A DNA stretch of 25,542 bases from an uncultured Pseudomonadota bacterium (lineage in GTDB: Bacteria > Pseudomonadota > Alphaproteobacteria > Rs-D84), in assembly GCA_947169505.1 (NCBI GenBank), contig CAMVPZ010000002.1:1-25542 (forward strand), written 5' to 3'. The notes under the pieces were generated by a model, which worked only from the letters and a program-made list of their open reading frames with translations, was not told the DNA's origin and did no database searches. The translations under genes and the position numbers were made by a program. Each line of letters begins with the position of its first letter. Position 1 is the stretch's first letter. Shown here in pieces: positions 14,114 to 21,299 of the stretch.

Positions 14114-14461
14114 ATGGGACAACTTGTATCAGATGTAACAAAAGTCTTAGATTATAATAATTCAAAGAAAAACGCTGAAAACGAGCGTCAAAAAATACTA
14201 TCGCAAATTGCAGCAGATGAAAACACAAAAACAAATCTTATAAAAAAAGCGTTGGCAGAACAACGTGCAAAATACGGAGCAACAGGAAATTCAGGGAATA
14301 CTTTGACTGAAAACGCCGTATTGAAACGTTTGCGTGCAGAAACTGCGCAACCATATGACGAAAAAAAACGAACAAATCTTGAAAAAATATCAAATATAAA
14401 AACTAAAAAACCAAATCTTTTGAAAACATGGTTGGCAAATATAGATAAAATAGCAGGATAA
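14114..14461 (+). CDS. Small virion-associated protein of unknown function
   Basis: 115 aa, strongly basic and helical, with a central Gly/Asn/Thr-rich break (GATGNSGNTLTENAVL). It begins with GQLVSDVTKVLDY and has a good AAGGAG Shine-Dalgarno sequence. It lies 21 nt after tail tubular B and 11 nt before the terminase ATPase half. Position suggests an internal virion or DNA-ejection protein, but no family signature is visible, so this is not asserted. Confidence 0.65.
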   Translation: MGQLVSDVTKVLDYNNSKKNAENERQKILSQIAADENTKTNLIKKALAEQRAKYGATGNSGNTLTENAVLKRLRAETAQPYDEKKRTNLEKISNIKTKKPNLLKTWLANIDKIAG

Positions 14462-14472
14462 AAAATAAAAAC

Positions 14473-15072
14473 ATGGATATTTCGGCGGTATTTGATTTTT
14501 TAGATGAATGGAATAAAATTTTGGGATTAAAAACACCAAAACATCATCAAGAAATCATGCGATTTTTGTTTGATGTTTTGACCAATGAACCCAAACGAGG
14601 CTTATTGAACGCATTCAGGCATTCTGGAAAATCTACAGTTGTAGGGGTTTTTGCAGCGTGTGTTTTATATCATCGCCCAAACACAAGAATATTAATATTA
14701 TCTGCTGAATCAAATTTGGCATCAAGAATGGTATCACATATAAAAAACATATTGGAAAATCATCCTTGGTGTTGTGACATATTACCAGAAGTAAAAAAAG
14801 AGTGGGGCAGTCATAAAATCACGATTAAACGTCCTGTGGGAATTCGTGAACCTTCGGTAATATGTCAGGGTATCTCTGGTAATATAACGGGTATGCGTTC
14901 GGATTTGATTATCTGTGATGATGTGGAAGTTCCAAATACTTGCGATACATATCAAAAGCGTATCAAATTACGTGAAAGATTGCGAGAGTTAGATTTTATA
15001 CTATCACCCCAAGGTACAATGATTTATATCGGTACCCCACATACAAAAGATACAATATACAGAACAGAATAA
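14473..15072 (+). CDS. Terminase large subunit, ATPase half (split TerL-N)
   Basis: 199 aa with the packaging ATPase motifs of T7-like large terminases: Walker A-like RHSGKST (49-55), Walker B LIICDD (145-150) and the coupling motif GTPHT (187-191). The frame stops at YRTE, eight residues after GTPHT. Family members continue here through a short linker into the nuclease domain; that domain is encoded at 18360. Only 3 nt separate the stop from the end of the opposing 213-aa gene. The ATPase half is intact, with no frameshift or internal stop. The Shine-Dalgarno sequence is weak (AGGA far upstream). Whether it works in trans with the nuclease half is unproven. Confidence 0.85.
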   Translation: MDISAVFDFLDEWNKILGLKTPKHHQEIMRFLFDVLTNEPKRGLLNAFRHSGKSTVVGVFAACVLYHRPNTRILILSAESNLASRMVSHIKNILENHPWCCDILPEVKKEWGSHKITIKRPVGIREPSVICQGISGNITGMRSDLIICDDVEVPNTCDTYQKRIKLRERLRELDFILSPQGTMIYIGTPHTKDTIYRTE

Positions 15073-15075
15073 ATA

Positions 15076-15717
15076 TTAATTTTGGGAAGATATAAACGTA
15101 CGTAATTTCGCCAACATTTCGGTGCCTTGATCCCCAAACATTGGTAAAAATGTTTCGTATTCTGGCATATCTGCTTGGATCTGTGCACGATCACGTTCTG
15201 TTAATGTTTCTGACAATAATTCTTTGGCAGAATCCCAAATCCTGTATGCCTTATCAGTTTGTTCAACAGCATGCAATTTTGCCAACAAATTTGCATCAGG
15301 AGAAACCAAAGCTTTGATATCTTGAATCCAATCATTACCAAATTCTTTAATCAAAGGCATATGTTTAAATGCAATCAGGTTTTCATGAGTTGGTTGAAAA
15401 TTGTTCAATACGGTTTTTAATTCGTTAAGTTCGTGGTCTGATAAAGAAATATTATGTTCCATACCAGACATCATGCCACCATATGGCAACAAATCTTTGT
15501 CTATGGAATCCATTGGGGTTTTTCCGCTGCGCAAATTTTTTATATGTGCAACCAATTTTTTTCCGGTTGGCATGTTTTCTAATTCAGCTAAAACTTGTTC
15601 GTCATTAGATTCAGCAATAAAAACGGGATTAACGGTCGCCCATCCGCCATCTATTACATGTTCTTGGCGATAAAGATTTAATAGTCTTTGGGCAACTGTA
15701 TGAGATTGTTGTGACAT
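15076..15717 (-). CDS. Hypothetical 213-aa protein of the island
   Basis: Soluble, acidic and mainly helical, without signal peptide or membrane segment. It starts MSQQSHTVAQRLLNLYRQEHV with a strong GGAGAGGG Shine-Dalgarno sequence. A Gly/Met-rich stretch (LLPYGGMMSGMEHN, ~77-90) interrupts the helices. The family is not recognised. It is 25 nt downstream of the double-HTH regulator on the same strand, so the two are probably one operon. This suggests a role as effector or modulator of that regulator, or as an unrelated passenger; the sequence does not decide. Confidence 0.75.
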   Translation of the reverse strand: MSQQSHTVAQRLLNLYRQEHVIDGGWATVNPVFIAESNDEQVLAELENMPTGKKLVAHIKNLRSGKTPMDSIDKDLLPYGGMMSGMEHNISLSDHELNELKTVLNNFQPTHENLIAFKHMPLIKEFGNDWIQDIKALVSPDANLLAKLHAVEQTDKAYRIWDSAKELLSETLTERDRAQIQADMPEYETFLPMFGDQGTEMLAKLRTFISSQN

Positions 15718-15742
15718 GGTTTCCCTCTCCGTTTTAATTGTT

Positions 15743-16750
15743 TTATTTCATAACAATCATAATAACTTTGTGCATGGTTTTTGGTGTAATTTTTTCGTCA
15801 GGACAAGACAAATGACCATACAATTTTCCATGATGATCTTGACGCACAATGGCCACATGAGCGGTCACTGTTTCTTCGGGTGTCATTTCTTTGAAATTCG
15901 CATCTATGCACACAGCCAAATCACCAACAGCAGGTTTTGCATGCGCATCAGCAAAAATATACGATTTTTCAGGTATGAATCCAGACGAACGCTTTGAATT
16001 TGGAATAACAGCATAAATACCATTGCGTCCTTCAAGCATAGCAGGTGCAACAATCATGTTTTCATCGGACTTTTTCAACAGGATGGATTTATCATTTGGT
16101 GTACCAAACACAGGAACCAATTTTTTACGAGCATTATCGTACAATTGCGCCCCATATAATCCGCCATTTATGTTTAATCCGGATTCAGGACTGCCCGGTT
16201 CCAAAACGGATTTAACACGTTCTGTCACTTTGTTAATCTGTTTTGTTAATTCACCATTGTTATATAATTTAGCAATTTCATCAAACAATTGAGAAGCAGT
16301 ATACCCAAAAGTTTTCGCCAAAACATCCAATTCGTTTTCGTATACTTCACGTTGGCCAACTTCGATTTTATGATATACGGATAATGTCATATCTGCGGCT
16401 TTGGCAGCTTCGGATATAGTTTTTTCAGCACGTTGACGAATTTTGCGTAATCCGGCACCAAAAATCTTTAAACCGCTGTCTTCGTTGTCGGTTAATCTGC
16501 GTTTGATTTCTTTTTGCCAATTTTGTGCAACAGCATCGGATTCGTGAATGAATATATCAGACAATTTGCACCCCAAAATTGTGCAAATGTTCAATAATTG
16601 TTTTTGATTAAGTCTGCGGACACCTTTTTCAATTTTTGATACAGCCGACAAAGACAGGTTAGCACGTTTCGCCAATTCTGTCATCTTCATGCCTTTAGCG
16701 GCACGAATATTACGAATGTTATTTGGAAAAATGATTTCTTCTTGTGCCAT
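15743..16750 (-). CDS. Regulator with tandem XRE-type HTH domains and an S24-like C-terminal domain
   Basis: 335 aa. The first HTH (~9-64) reads NIRAAKGMKMTELAKRANLS...VSKIEKGVR. The second (~98-153) reads LRKIRQRAEKTISEAAKAADMT...YHKIEVGQR. A linker leads to a C-terminal domain (~230-335) whose pattern (YAVIPNSKRSSGFIP, a strand, PAVGDLAVCI, VAIVRQD) recalls S24/LexA-type domains. A serine at the expected place is possible, but a clear catalytic lysine is not visible, so self-cleavage is doubtful. The Shine-Dalgarno sequence is AAGGAG. Tandem HTH plus an S24-like domain suggests a repressor-like switch. Its position inside the virion cluster makes it the best local candidate for controlling that cluster; this is inference. 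Confidence 0.8.
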   Translation of the reverse strand: MAQEEIIFPNNIRNIRAAKGMKMTELAKRANLSLSAVSKIEKGVRRLNQKQLLNICTILGCKLSDIFIHESDAVAQNWQKEIKRRLTDNEDSGLKIFGAGLRKIRQRAEKTISEAAKAADMTLSVYHKIEVGQREVYENELDVLAKTFGYTASQLFDEIAKLYNNGELTKQINKVTERVKSVLEPGSPESGLNINGGLYGAQLYDNARKKLVPVFGTPNDKSILLKKSDENMIVAPAMLEGRNGIYAVIPNSKRSSGFIPEKSYIFADAHAKPAVGDLAVCIDANFKEMTPEETVTAHVAIVRQDHHGKLYGHLSCPDEKITPKTMHKVIMIVMK

Positions 16751-16783
16751 TTGTGACTCCTTAAAAATTACTATGTTGACAAA

Positions 16784-16812
16784 ATGATAATGAATTTTTA
16801 CAAACTTGGCAA
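16784..16812 (-). promoter_or_regulatory. Promoter of the HTH-regulator operon
   Basis: On the minus strand TTGCCA (16812-16807), a 17-nt spacer, then TATCAT (16789-16784), 33 nt before the regulator ATG. It sits in the 69-nt gap after dnaB. Confidence 0.55.
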
Positions 16813-16819
16813 GAAAAAA

Positions 16820-18361
16820 TTAAATAATATCATCAGGAATATCATTTATATCAACAACATTTTGAATATTTGTGTTTGTCGGTTGTTGATTAAAATCTTG
16901 ATCTGGAACAGGCTGTTGATCAAATTGGCGCAGATTATCAAATAATGAATATTCACCGTTGAAACTTAGATGTATAGTTTCTGGTTTACCATGACGGTTT
17001 TTGGCAACGATAACATCGGCTTTGTTTCTGGAATTTTCCATACGTTTTTGCCAATGTTGAAGCACGTTTTCAGAAACAGCCCCAGACAAACGTTGTTCGG
17101 GCGAATGCCCTTCTAAATAATATTCTTCACGGTACGTGAACATAACAATATCCGCATCTTGTTCAATAGATCCGGATTCACGCAAATCCGATAAAATTGG
17201 GCGTTTGTCATCACGATCTTCAACTTTACGAGATAACTGGGACAACGCAATAACAGGGACGTCTAATTCTTTGGCCAATATTTTTAATCCACGGGTTATT
17301 TCAGATAATTCTTGAACACGATTATCGTTGCGTTTGCCACCAGGAACAGTCATCAGTTGTAAATAGTCAATAACTATCAAAGCAACACCATGAAATTGTC
17401 TGGCAATACGGCGTGCACGTGTTTTTATAGCAGGTACAGACATTTCAGACGTATCATCGATGACAATAGGCACCTTTGCCAAAGCGTCGGCATATTGTGA
17501 CATTTTCATAAAGTCTTCATCTGTTAAATTGCTACCTTCACGCATTCTGGTTGATGGTATTTTTGATTGAGAAGACAATATACGTGTCGCCAATTGCGGA
17601 TAAGACATTTCCAAACTGAAGAAAACAACTGCGCCTTTGTATTGTTGATTCGCACGTCCATTCAATATCGCATTTGCCGCATTAAAAGCGATGTTCAATG
17701 CCAATGTGGTTTTTCCCATAGCAGGACGACCAGCAATAATGATTAAATCAGAATGATGTAAACCGCTGATAGATTTATCTAAATCATCCAAACCTGTGGT
17801 TAAACCGGAAAGTTTTCCATCGGCTTTGTATGCGATTTCGGCTTCTTCTAATGCGCTTTTTAACGCATCAGCCAATGTGATAATACTGCGTTCGGATTGG
17901 CCTGTGGATGCCAAATTAAACAATTTTTGTTCGGCCGATTCAATTTGAGTGTTTACGTCTTTGTCTAAATCTTCGGTATATGCATCGTCAATTATAGATT
18001 GTCCTAAATTTATCAAATCACGACGGCGTGCATTATCAAAAACAATACGACCATAATGTTCCACGTTTACAACCGTAGAACCAGCAGAAGCCAATCTTGA
18101 TAAATATTCAACACCACCAACGGATTCCAATGTACCCTGTTGTTCCAAATAGGTCTTTGCAGTGATGATATCAAAAGGTATCCCAACAGCAAATTGACGC
18201 AAAGCCAATTTATATATTTCTTGGTGTGCTGGATGCGAAAAATGTTCCGGTAATAAAAATTCCGACACAGATTCTAATGCACGGTTGTTCATCAACACCG
18301 CAGCTAGTACAGCCTGTTCGGCTTCTAAATTCGTTGGTAAAGTTTTCGGAGTAAAGTCCAT
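16820..18361 (-). CDS. dnaB: Replicative DNA helicase DnaB
   Basis: 513 aa, slightly longer than usual (~470-500). It is the hexameric helicase that unwinds DNA at the replication fork. The N-terminal primase-interacting domain begins LPTNLEAEQAVLAAVL. The RecA-like domain has GRPAMGKTT (211-219, Walker A), VALIVIDYLQLM (Walker B), VPVIALSQLSRKVE, and LRESGSIEQDADIVMF near the end of the core. A Gln/Asn/Pro-rich tail follows. It is of bacterial housekeeping type rather than phage gp4 type. The start codon overlaps the start of the terminase nuclease half, and no Shine-Dalgarno sequence is seen. If this is the only dnaB copy, the island cannot be lost. Confidence 0.96.
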   Translation of the reverse strand: MDFTPKTLPTNLEAEQAVLAAVLMNNRALESVSEFLLPEHFSHPAHQEIYKLALRQFAVGIPFDIITAKTYLEQQGTLESVGGVEYLSRLASAGSTVVNVEHYGRIVFDNARRRDLINLGQSIIDDAYTEDLDKDVNTQIESAEQKLFNLASTGQSERSIITLADALKSALEEAEIAYKADGKLSGLTTGLDDLDKSISGLHHSDLIIIAGRPAMGKTTLALNIAFNAANAILNGRANQQYKGAVVFFSLEMSYPQLATRILSSQSKIPSTRMREGSNLTDEDFMKMSQYADALAKVPIVIDDTSEMSVPAIKTRARRIARQFHGVALIVIDYLQLMTVPGGKRNDNRVQELSEITRGLKILAKELDVPVIALSQLSRKVEDRDDKRPILSDLRESGSIEQDADIVMFTYREEYYLEGHSPEQRLSGAVSENVLQHWQKRMENSRNKADVIVAKNRHGKPETIHLSFNGEYSLFDNLRQFDQQPVPDQDFNQQPTNTNIQNVVDINDIPDDII

Positions 18362-19208
18362 GTCATTTAGATTAAACGAAAATTTTAATAATTCAATACC
18401 TTTTTTAAAAGGTTATAAACATTTAAAAATACCGATAGTGGATAATGCCGGAAATCCGGCTTGGCCAGAAATGTTCCCAATAGACAAAATACATGAATTG
18501 GAAACAACTGTGGGGCCACGACATTTTTCTGCTCAAATGATGTTGGAATATGTAGACCAAGAACGGATTCGGCTTGATCCTGGGGCGATACATTTTTATG
18601 AAAATGATTTCGATTATCGATTCGCTAGAATTGGAGAAAATACTATTTCAGGTGTTTCTTTTTATTGGGATCCGTCTTCTGGGCGGCAAAAATCAGACGG
18701 CAGTGTTTGTGTTTTAATTTATCGTGATGACAAACAAAAATTAGCCTTTGTTCATGATATTTTATACATGAGTGTTGACGATGAAGATATACATCCGTTG
18801 GCTACACAATGTGAAACAGTTATTGATTTTATGTCCAAACACAAATTAACCAAAATAGGTATAGAAATAAATGGCATTGGTAATGCGTTACCAGAAATAC
18901 TGCGTCAGGTTGCGTACAAAAAACAAATGCCGATAAACATTTTACAAATTTCGAATCACGCAAAAAAAGAAACCAGAATATTGAACGCAATCGAACCGTT
19001 GATGGCAACAGGTCGACTTTACATGCATCAAAAAATTCAACAAACAATGTTGTTGGCTGAAATGTTGGCATGGTCACCAATTGGTTCTGTTGAACACGAC
19101 GACGGTTTGGATGCGTTGGCTGGGGCGCTAACTATGACGCCATGTCCAATTCATCCATTAAACGAATATAAACAATCAATCAAAGCAAATACAGATTTTA
19201 AAATATAA
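18360..19208 (+). CDS. Terminase large subunit, nuclease half (split TerL-C)
   Basis: 282 aa from the ATG at 18360. It corresponds to the RNase H-like nuclease domain of T7-like TerL, which cuts DNA at packaging start and end. A linker part GYKHLKIPIVD...AWPEMFP matches the segment that directly follows the ATPase domain in the family. Likely acidic active-site residues are D104 (WDP), E169 (GIEING) and D248/D251 (HDDGLDALA). GGAG at 18348-18351 lies 8 nt before the ATG, inside the dnaB coding region read antisense. The first ~13 residues probably derive from the dnaB promoter region rather than from TerL. The portal gene follows after 17 nt. Confidence 0.85.
   Translation: MSFRLNENFNNSIPFLKGYKHLKIPIVDNAGNPAWPEMFPIDKIHELETTVGPRHFSAQMMLEYVDQERIRLDPGAIHFYENDFDYRFARIGENTISGVSFYWDPSSGRQKSDGSVCVLIYRDDKQKLAFVHDILYMSVDDEDIHPLATQCETVIDFMSKHKLTKIGIEINGIGNALPEILRQVAYKKQMPINILQISNHAKKETRILNAIEPLMATGRLYMHQKIQQTMLLAEMLAWSPIGSVEHDDGLDALAGALTMTPCPIHPLNEYKQSIKANTDFKI
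18369..18396 (-). promoter_or_regulatory. Possible dnaB promoter inside the terminase nuclease gene
   Basis: On the minus strand TTGAAT (18396-18391), a 16-nt spacer, TAATCT (18374-18369), then 7 nt to the dnaB ATG at 18361. The -10 match is weak. The geometry repeats that of the other predicted leaderless genes. Confidence 0.35.
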
Positions 19209-19225
19209 AAACAAAAGGAAATAAA

Positions 19226-20449
19226 ATGCAAAAAAATCTTATGCAATTATATAAACGTGCAATTGACGAAAGGGAAGTGTGGTTAAACAGATGGAAAACA
19301 GCCATGCGTTATACTATCCCCACAGAAGATGGCGATATTGCGACATTGTTTGATGCAACGGCTTCCGATGCGGTGGATAATTTAGCGGCATCAATGTATT
19401 CTTTATTAACACCACCTGAATCTTTGTGGATAAATTTAGTTCGTGAAAGTGATTTATCTCCAGATGCAGATGTTGCAACATCTGTTTTGCGTGCCCACTT
19501 GAACGATTCTAATTTTTATACCACTGTACACCAATGTTATACGGATTTGGTTGTGTTGGGAACGGCTTGTTTATTTATGGCAGAAAATCCGGTTGGTATG
19601 GATTCGGCATTTTCTTTTACAGCAATTCCAATGAAAGATATTGCGATATTGCCAGGTGCGATATTTCATACTACATCTTTGCCTGTGGCTGATTTGGTTG
19701 AAAAATATCCAAACATAACTTTGCCAAAGAAAATAAATGATATGTTGAAAAATAACCCTGAAACACCAATTCGGTTGGTTCAATCTTTGGTGGGCAAAGA
19801 TTTTACAGCCTGGATTGATGTTGGTGGTGATTTTGAAAATAACATTGTTGCACGGGGAACTTTTGAAACAAATCCATATATAATTTTCCGTTGGTCTGTC
19901 GTAAGTGGCGAATTATATGGACGTGGACCGGTATTACGTGCATTACCAGATATAAAAACAGCCAACAAAGTTGTAGAATTGGTTTTGAAAAATGCAACCA
20001 TAGCGGTCAGCGGTATTTGGCAGGCTGATGATGATGGGGTAATAAATTTATCAAACATCAATTTAACCCCGGGCAGCATTATTCCAAAAGCAGTGGGCAG
20101 TTCTGGTTTAACCCCGCTTTCCAGTGGTGCAAATTTTGATGTATCTCAAATTGTTTTGCGTGATTTGCGTGACAGAATTCGTCACACTTTGTTGGCGGAC
20201 AGACTGGGATTATTATCAGACAAAGAAATGACTGCTACTGAAATATTGGCACGTAATGCAGATATGGTTCGTATCTTGGGTGCAACGTATGGTCGTTTGT
20301 TGCATGAATTTATCAGACCTTTGTGTGAGCGGGGATTACAGATTTTATCAAGACGTGGTTTAATAGATAAAATATCTCTGCACAGTGATGCAGAATTAAA
20401 ATATTATGCACCAATTGCACAAATGGCACGTGAAGAAATGGGTATTTAA
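19226..20449 (+). CDS. Portal (head-to-tail connector) protein, short
   Basis: 407 aa of the podovirus head-tail connector family. The N-terminus has YKRAIDEREVWLNRWKTAMR and the segment ASDAVDNLAASMYSLLTPP, both typical. A later part reads FRWSVVSGELYGRGPVLRALPDIK, the usual GExYGRGP signature. In the family a dodecameric ring at one head vertex binds terminase during packaging and the tail later. It stops at YYAPIAQMAREEMGI, whereas related portals (T7 gp8 is 536 aa) continue for roughly 100 residues more, so the C-terminal barrel/crown region seems to be missing. The Shine-Dalgarno sequence is AAAAGGA. Confidence 0.85.
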   Translation: MQKNLMQLYKRAIDEREVWLNRWKTAMRYTIPTEDGDIATLFDATASDAVDNLAASMYSLLTPPESLWINLVRESDLSPDADVATSVLRAHLNDSNFYTTVHQCYTDLVVLGTACLFMAENPVGMDSAFSFTAIPMKDIAILPGAIFHTTSLPVADLVEKYPNITLPKKINDMLKNNPETPIRLVQSLVGKDFTAWIDVGGDFENNIVARGTFETNPYIIFRWSVVSGELYGRGPVLRALPDIKTANKVVELVLKNATIAVSGIWQADDDGVINLSNINLTPGSIIPKAVGSSGLTPLSSGANFDVSQIVLRDLRDRIRHTLLADRLGLLSDKEMTATEILARNADMVRILGATYGRLLHEFIRPLCERGLQILSRRGLIDKISLHSDAELKYYAPIAQMAREEMGI

Positions 20450-20460
20450 AAGGATTTTTC

Positions 20461-20664
20461 ATGACTGATATTGAAAAACAATATGCCAGGGTTTTTTCTG
20501 GGCCAGACGGAAAACAAGTTTTGAATCATCTGCGAACAATAACGATAGAGCGCATTTTAGGCCCAAACGTATCAAATGATGAATTGCGTTGGTGGGCTGC
20601 TCAAAATGCTTTGGTTCATCAAATAGAAAATTTAATTAATCGGGGAAATAATCCAACACAATAA
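20461..20664 (+). CDS. Bbp19-like small phage protein
   Basis: 67 aa. The pattern YARVFSGPDGKQVLNHLRTITIER, followed by WWAAQNALVHQIENLINRG, resembles the small Bbp19-like proteins that accompany podovirus-type portal genes. It is helical and soluble. The Shine-Dalgarno sequence AAAAGGA overlaps the portal stop, giving a spacing of 11 nt between the genes. Function is unknown in the family; involvement in head or connector assembly is inferred from constant association with the portal. Confidence 0.65.
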   Translation: MTDIEKQYARVFSGPDGKQVLNHLRTITIERILGPNVSNDELRWWAAQNALVHQIENLINRGNNPTQ

Positions 20665-20688
20665 TTGTGGTAAATTATTTAAAACAAT

Positions 20689-20949
20689 ATGCCAAAAAAA
20701 CAAAGTATAATGGGATTATTGGATGTGTTGCGTGACAGTTGGTTTTTATTGGCTTTTATTGCAGGTATAATTTATTGGGTTGCACGTCAAGATTCTTCTT
20801 TGTCTGTAATAGAACGACAAGATCAAAGAATAACTTCGTTAGAAAATCGAACAACAATTCTTGAATCAGGTATCGGTCAATTACAATTAAAAATAGACGG
20901 AATCAAAGAAGATGTCACATTAATCAAAAGTGCAGTTATAAAAAATTAA
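20689..20949 (+). CDS. Single-pass membrane protein with coiled coil
   Basis: 86 aa with a transmembrane helix at ~17-33 (SWFLLAFIAGIIYWVA). After it comes a coiled-coil stretch with regular Ile/Leu spacing (SLENRTTILESGIGQLQLKI...). Topology is like an inner-membrane spanin or a small phage protein near lysis genes; no family signature is certain. It is the last gene of the cluster. The start lacks a clear Shine-Dalgarno sequence. Its stop overlaps the stop of yraN on the other strand by 4 nt, which marks the right border of the cluster. Confidence 0.65.
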   Translation: MPKKQSIMGLLDVLRDSWFLLAFIAGIIYWVARQDSSLSVIERQDQRITSLENRTTILESGIGQLQLKIDGIKEDVTLIKSAVIKN

Positions 20950-21299
20950 ATTGCGTTTTTTGCCCAATAAATTTTATGCCCGCAAACAACAATAACATCA
21001 AAACGTGCATTCCCATTCCAATGATTTTTTATTAAATATGTTTCTGCACTGCGACGTAATCGCATCGCTTGGTTCGGTGTGATTGCGTCCCATGCAGACG
21101 AAATAGTTTTATGACATTTTACTTCAACAAAAACGATAGTATTTTTATGTTTTGCAATTATGTCTATTTCTGCACGATTTGTGTTTTTGCCTGTGATATA
21201 TCTTTTTTCTAATATTCTATAACCATGCAAACGCAGATACATTCGTACCAAAAATTCAGCATATAATCCAACCTGGTAAGATGTTTTTTTAGAAAGCAT
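20946..21299 (-). CDS. yraN: YraN/UPF0102 family nuclease-like protein
   Basis: 117 aa from the ATG at 21299, which overlaps the end of the upstream gene by 11 nt. An in-frame ATG at 21323 lies further inside that gene and is less likely. The restriction-endonuclease-like core is visible: G-x-x-AE (GLYAEFLVRMYL), then RAEIDIIAK, FVEVKCHK, and a C-terminal RFDVIVV. The D and E-x-K residues typical of the fold are present. The UPF0102 family is linked to DNA processing/recombination but its role is poorly defined. It is the last gene of a minus-strand operon of envelope genes, an unusual partner. Confidence 0.9.
   Translation of the reverse strand: MLSKKTSYQVGLYAEFLVRMYLRLHGYRILEKRYITGKNTNRAEIDIIAKHKNTIVFVEVKCHKTISSAWDAITPNQAMRLRRSAETYLIKNHWNGNARFDVIVVCGHKIYWAKNAI

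Larger units (their letters stand above)
15073..18360 (-). other. Three-gene minus-strand island splitting the terminase
   Basis: The dnaB, HTH-regulator and 213-aa genes lie between the two terminase halves, on the opposite strand. Intergenic space at both borders is almost nil: 3 nt on the left and overlapping starts on the right. I found no target duplication or terminal inverted repeat, and no transposase or recombinase. Because both halves keep the same strand and order, insertion into an intact terL is the simplest origin; a false assembly join is possible. Confidence 0.7.
8647..20949 (+). mobile_element. Podovirus-type virion gene cluster, probably domesticated (candidate gene transfer agent)
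   Basis: The cluster contains wall hydrolase, holin-like protein, scaffold, H1-like protein, capsid, capsid-adjacent protein, tail tubular A and B, terminase (split), portal, Bbp19-like protein and several small proteins, all on the plus strand. A 3.3-kb minus-strand island interrupts it. Neither an integrase nor genes for phage replication, RNA polymerase, tail fibre or small terminase are seen. The left edge follows birA by 4 nt and the right edge overlaps yraN by 4 nt, leaving no space for attachment sites. Base composition matches the neighbours and no frameshift is seen in the phage-type genes. Domestication is inferred; a decayed prophage is the main alternative. Confidence 0.7.

Noticed and set aside
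18285..18359. Upstream start of the terminase nuclease half inside dnaB
   Set aside because: The added residues are antisense dnaB codons without terminase character; GGAG is placed for the ATG at 18360.
15060..18410. Target site duplication or terminal inverted repeats at the island borders
   Set aside because: Only short AT-rich similarities such as TATTAATTTT and AATTTTAATA occur, which is expected by chance at this base composition.
14473..19208. Intein or self-splicing intron in the terminase gene
   Set aside because: The inserted DNA holds complete genes on the other strand, and no homing endonuclease, intein motifs or intron core was seen.
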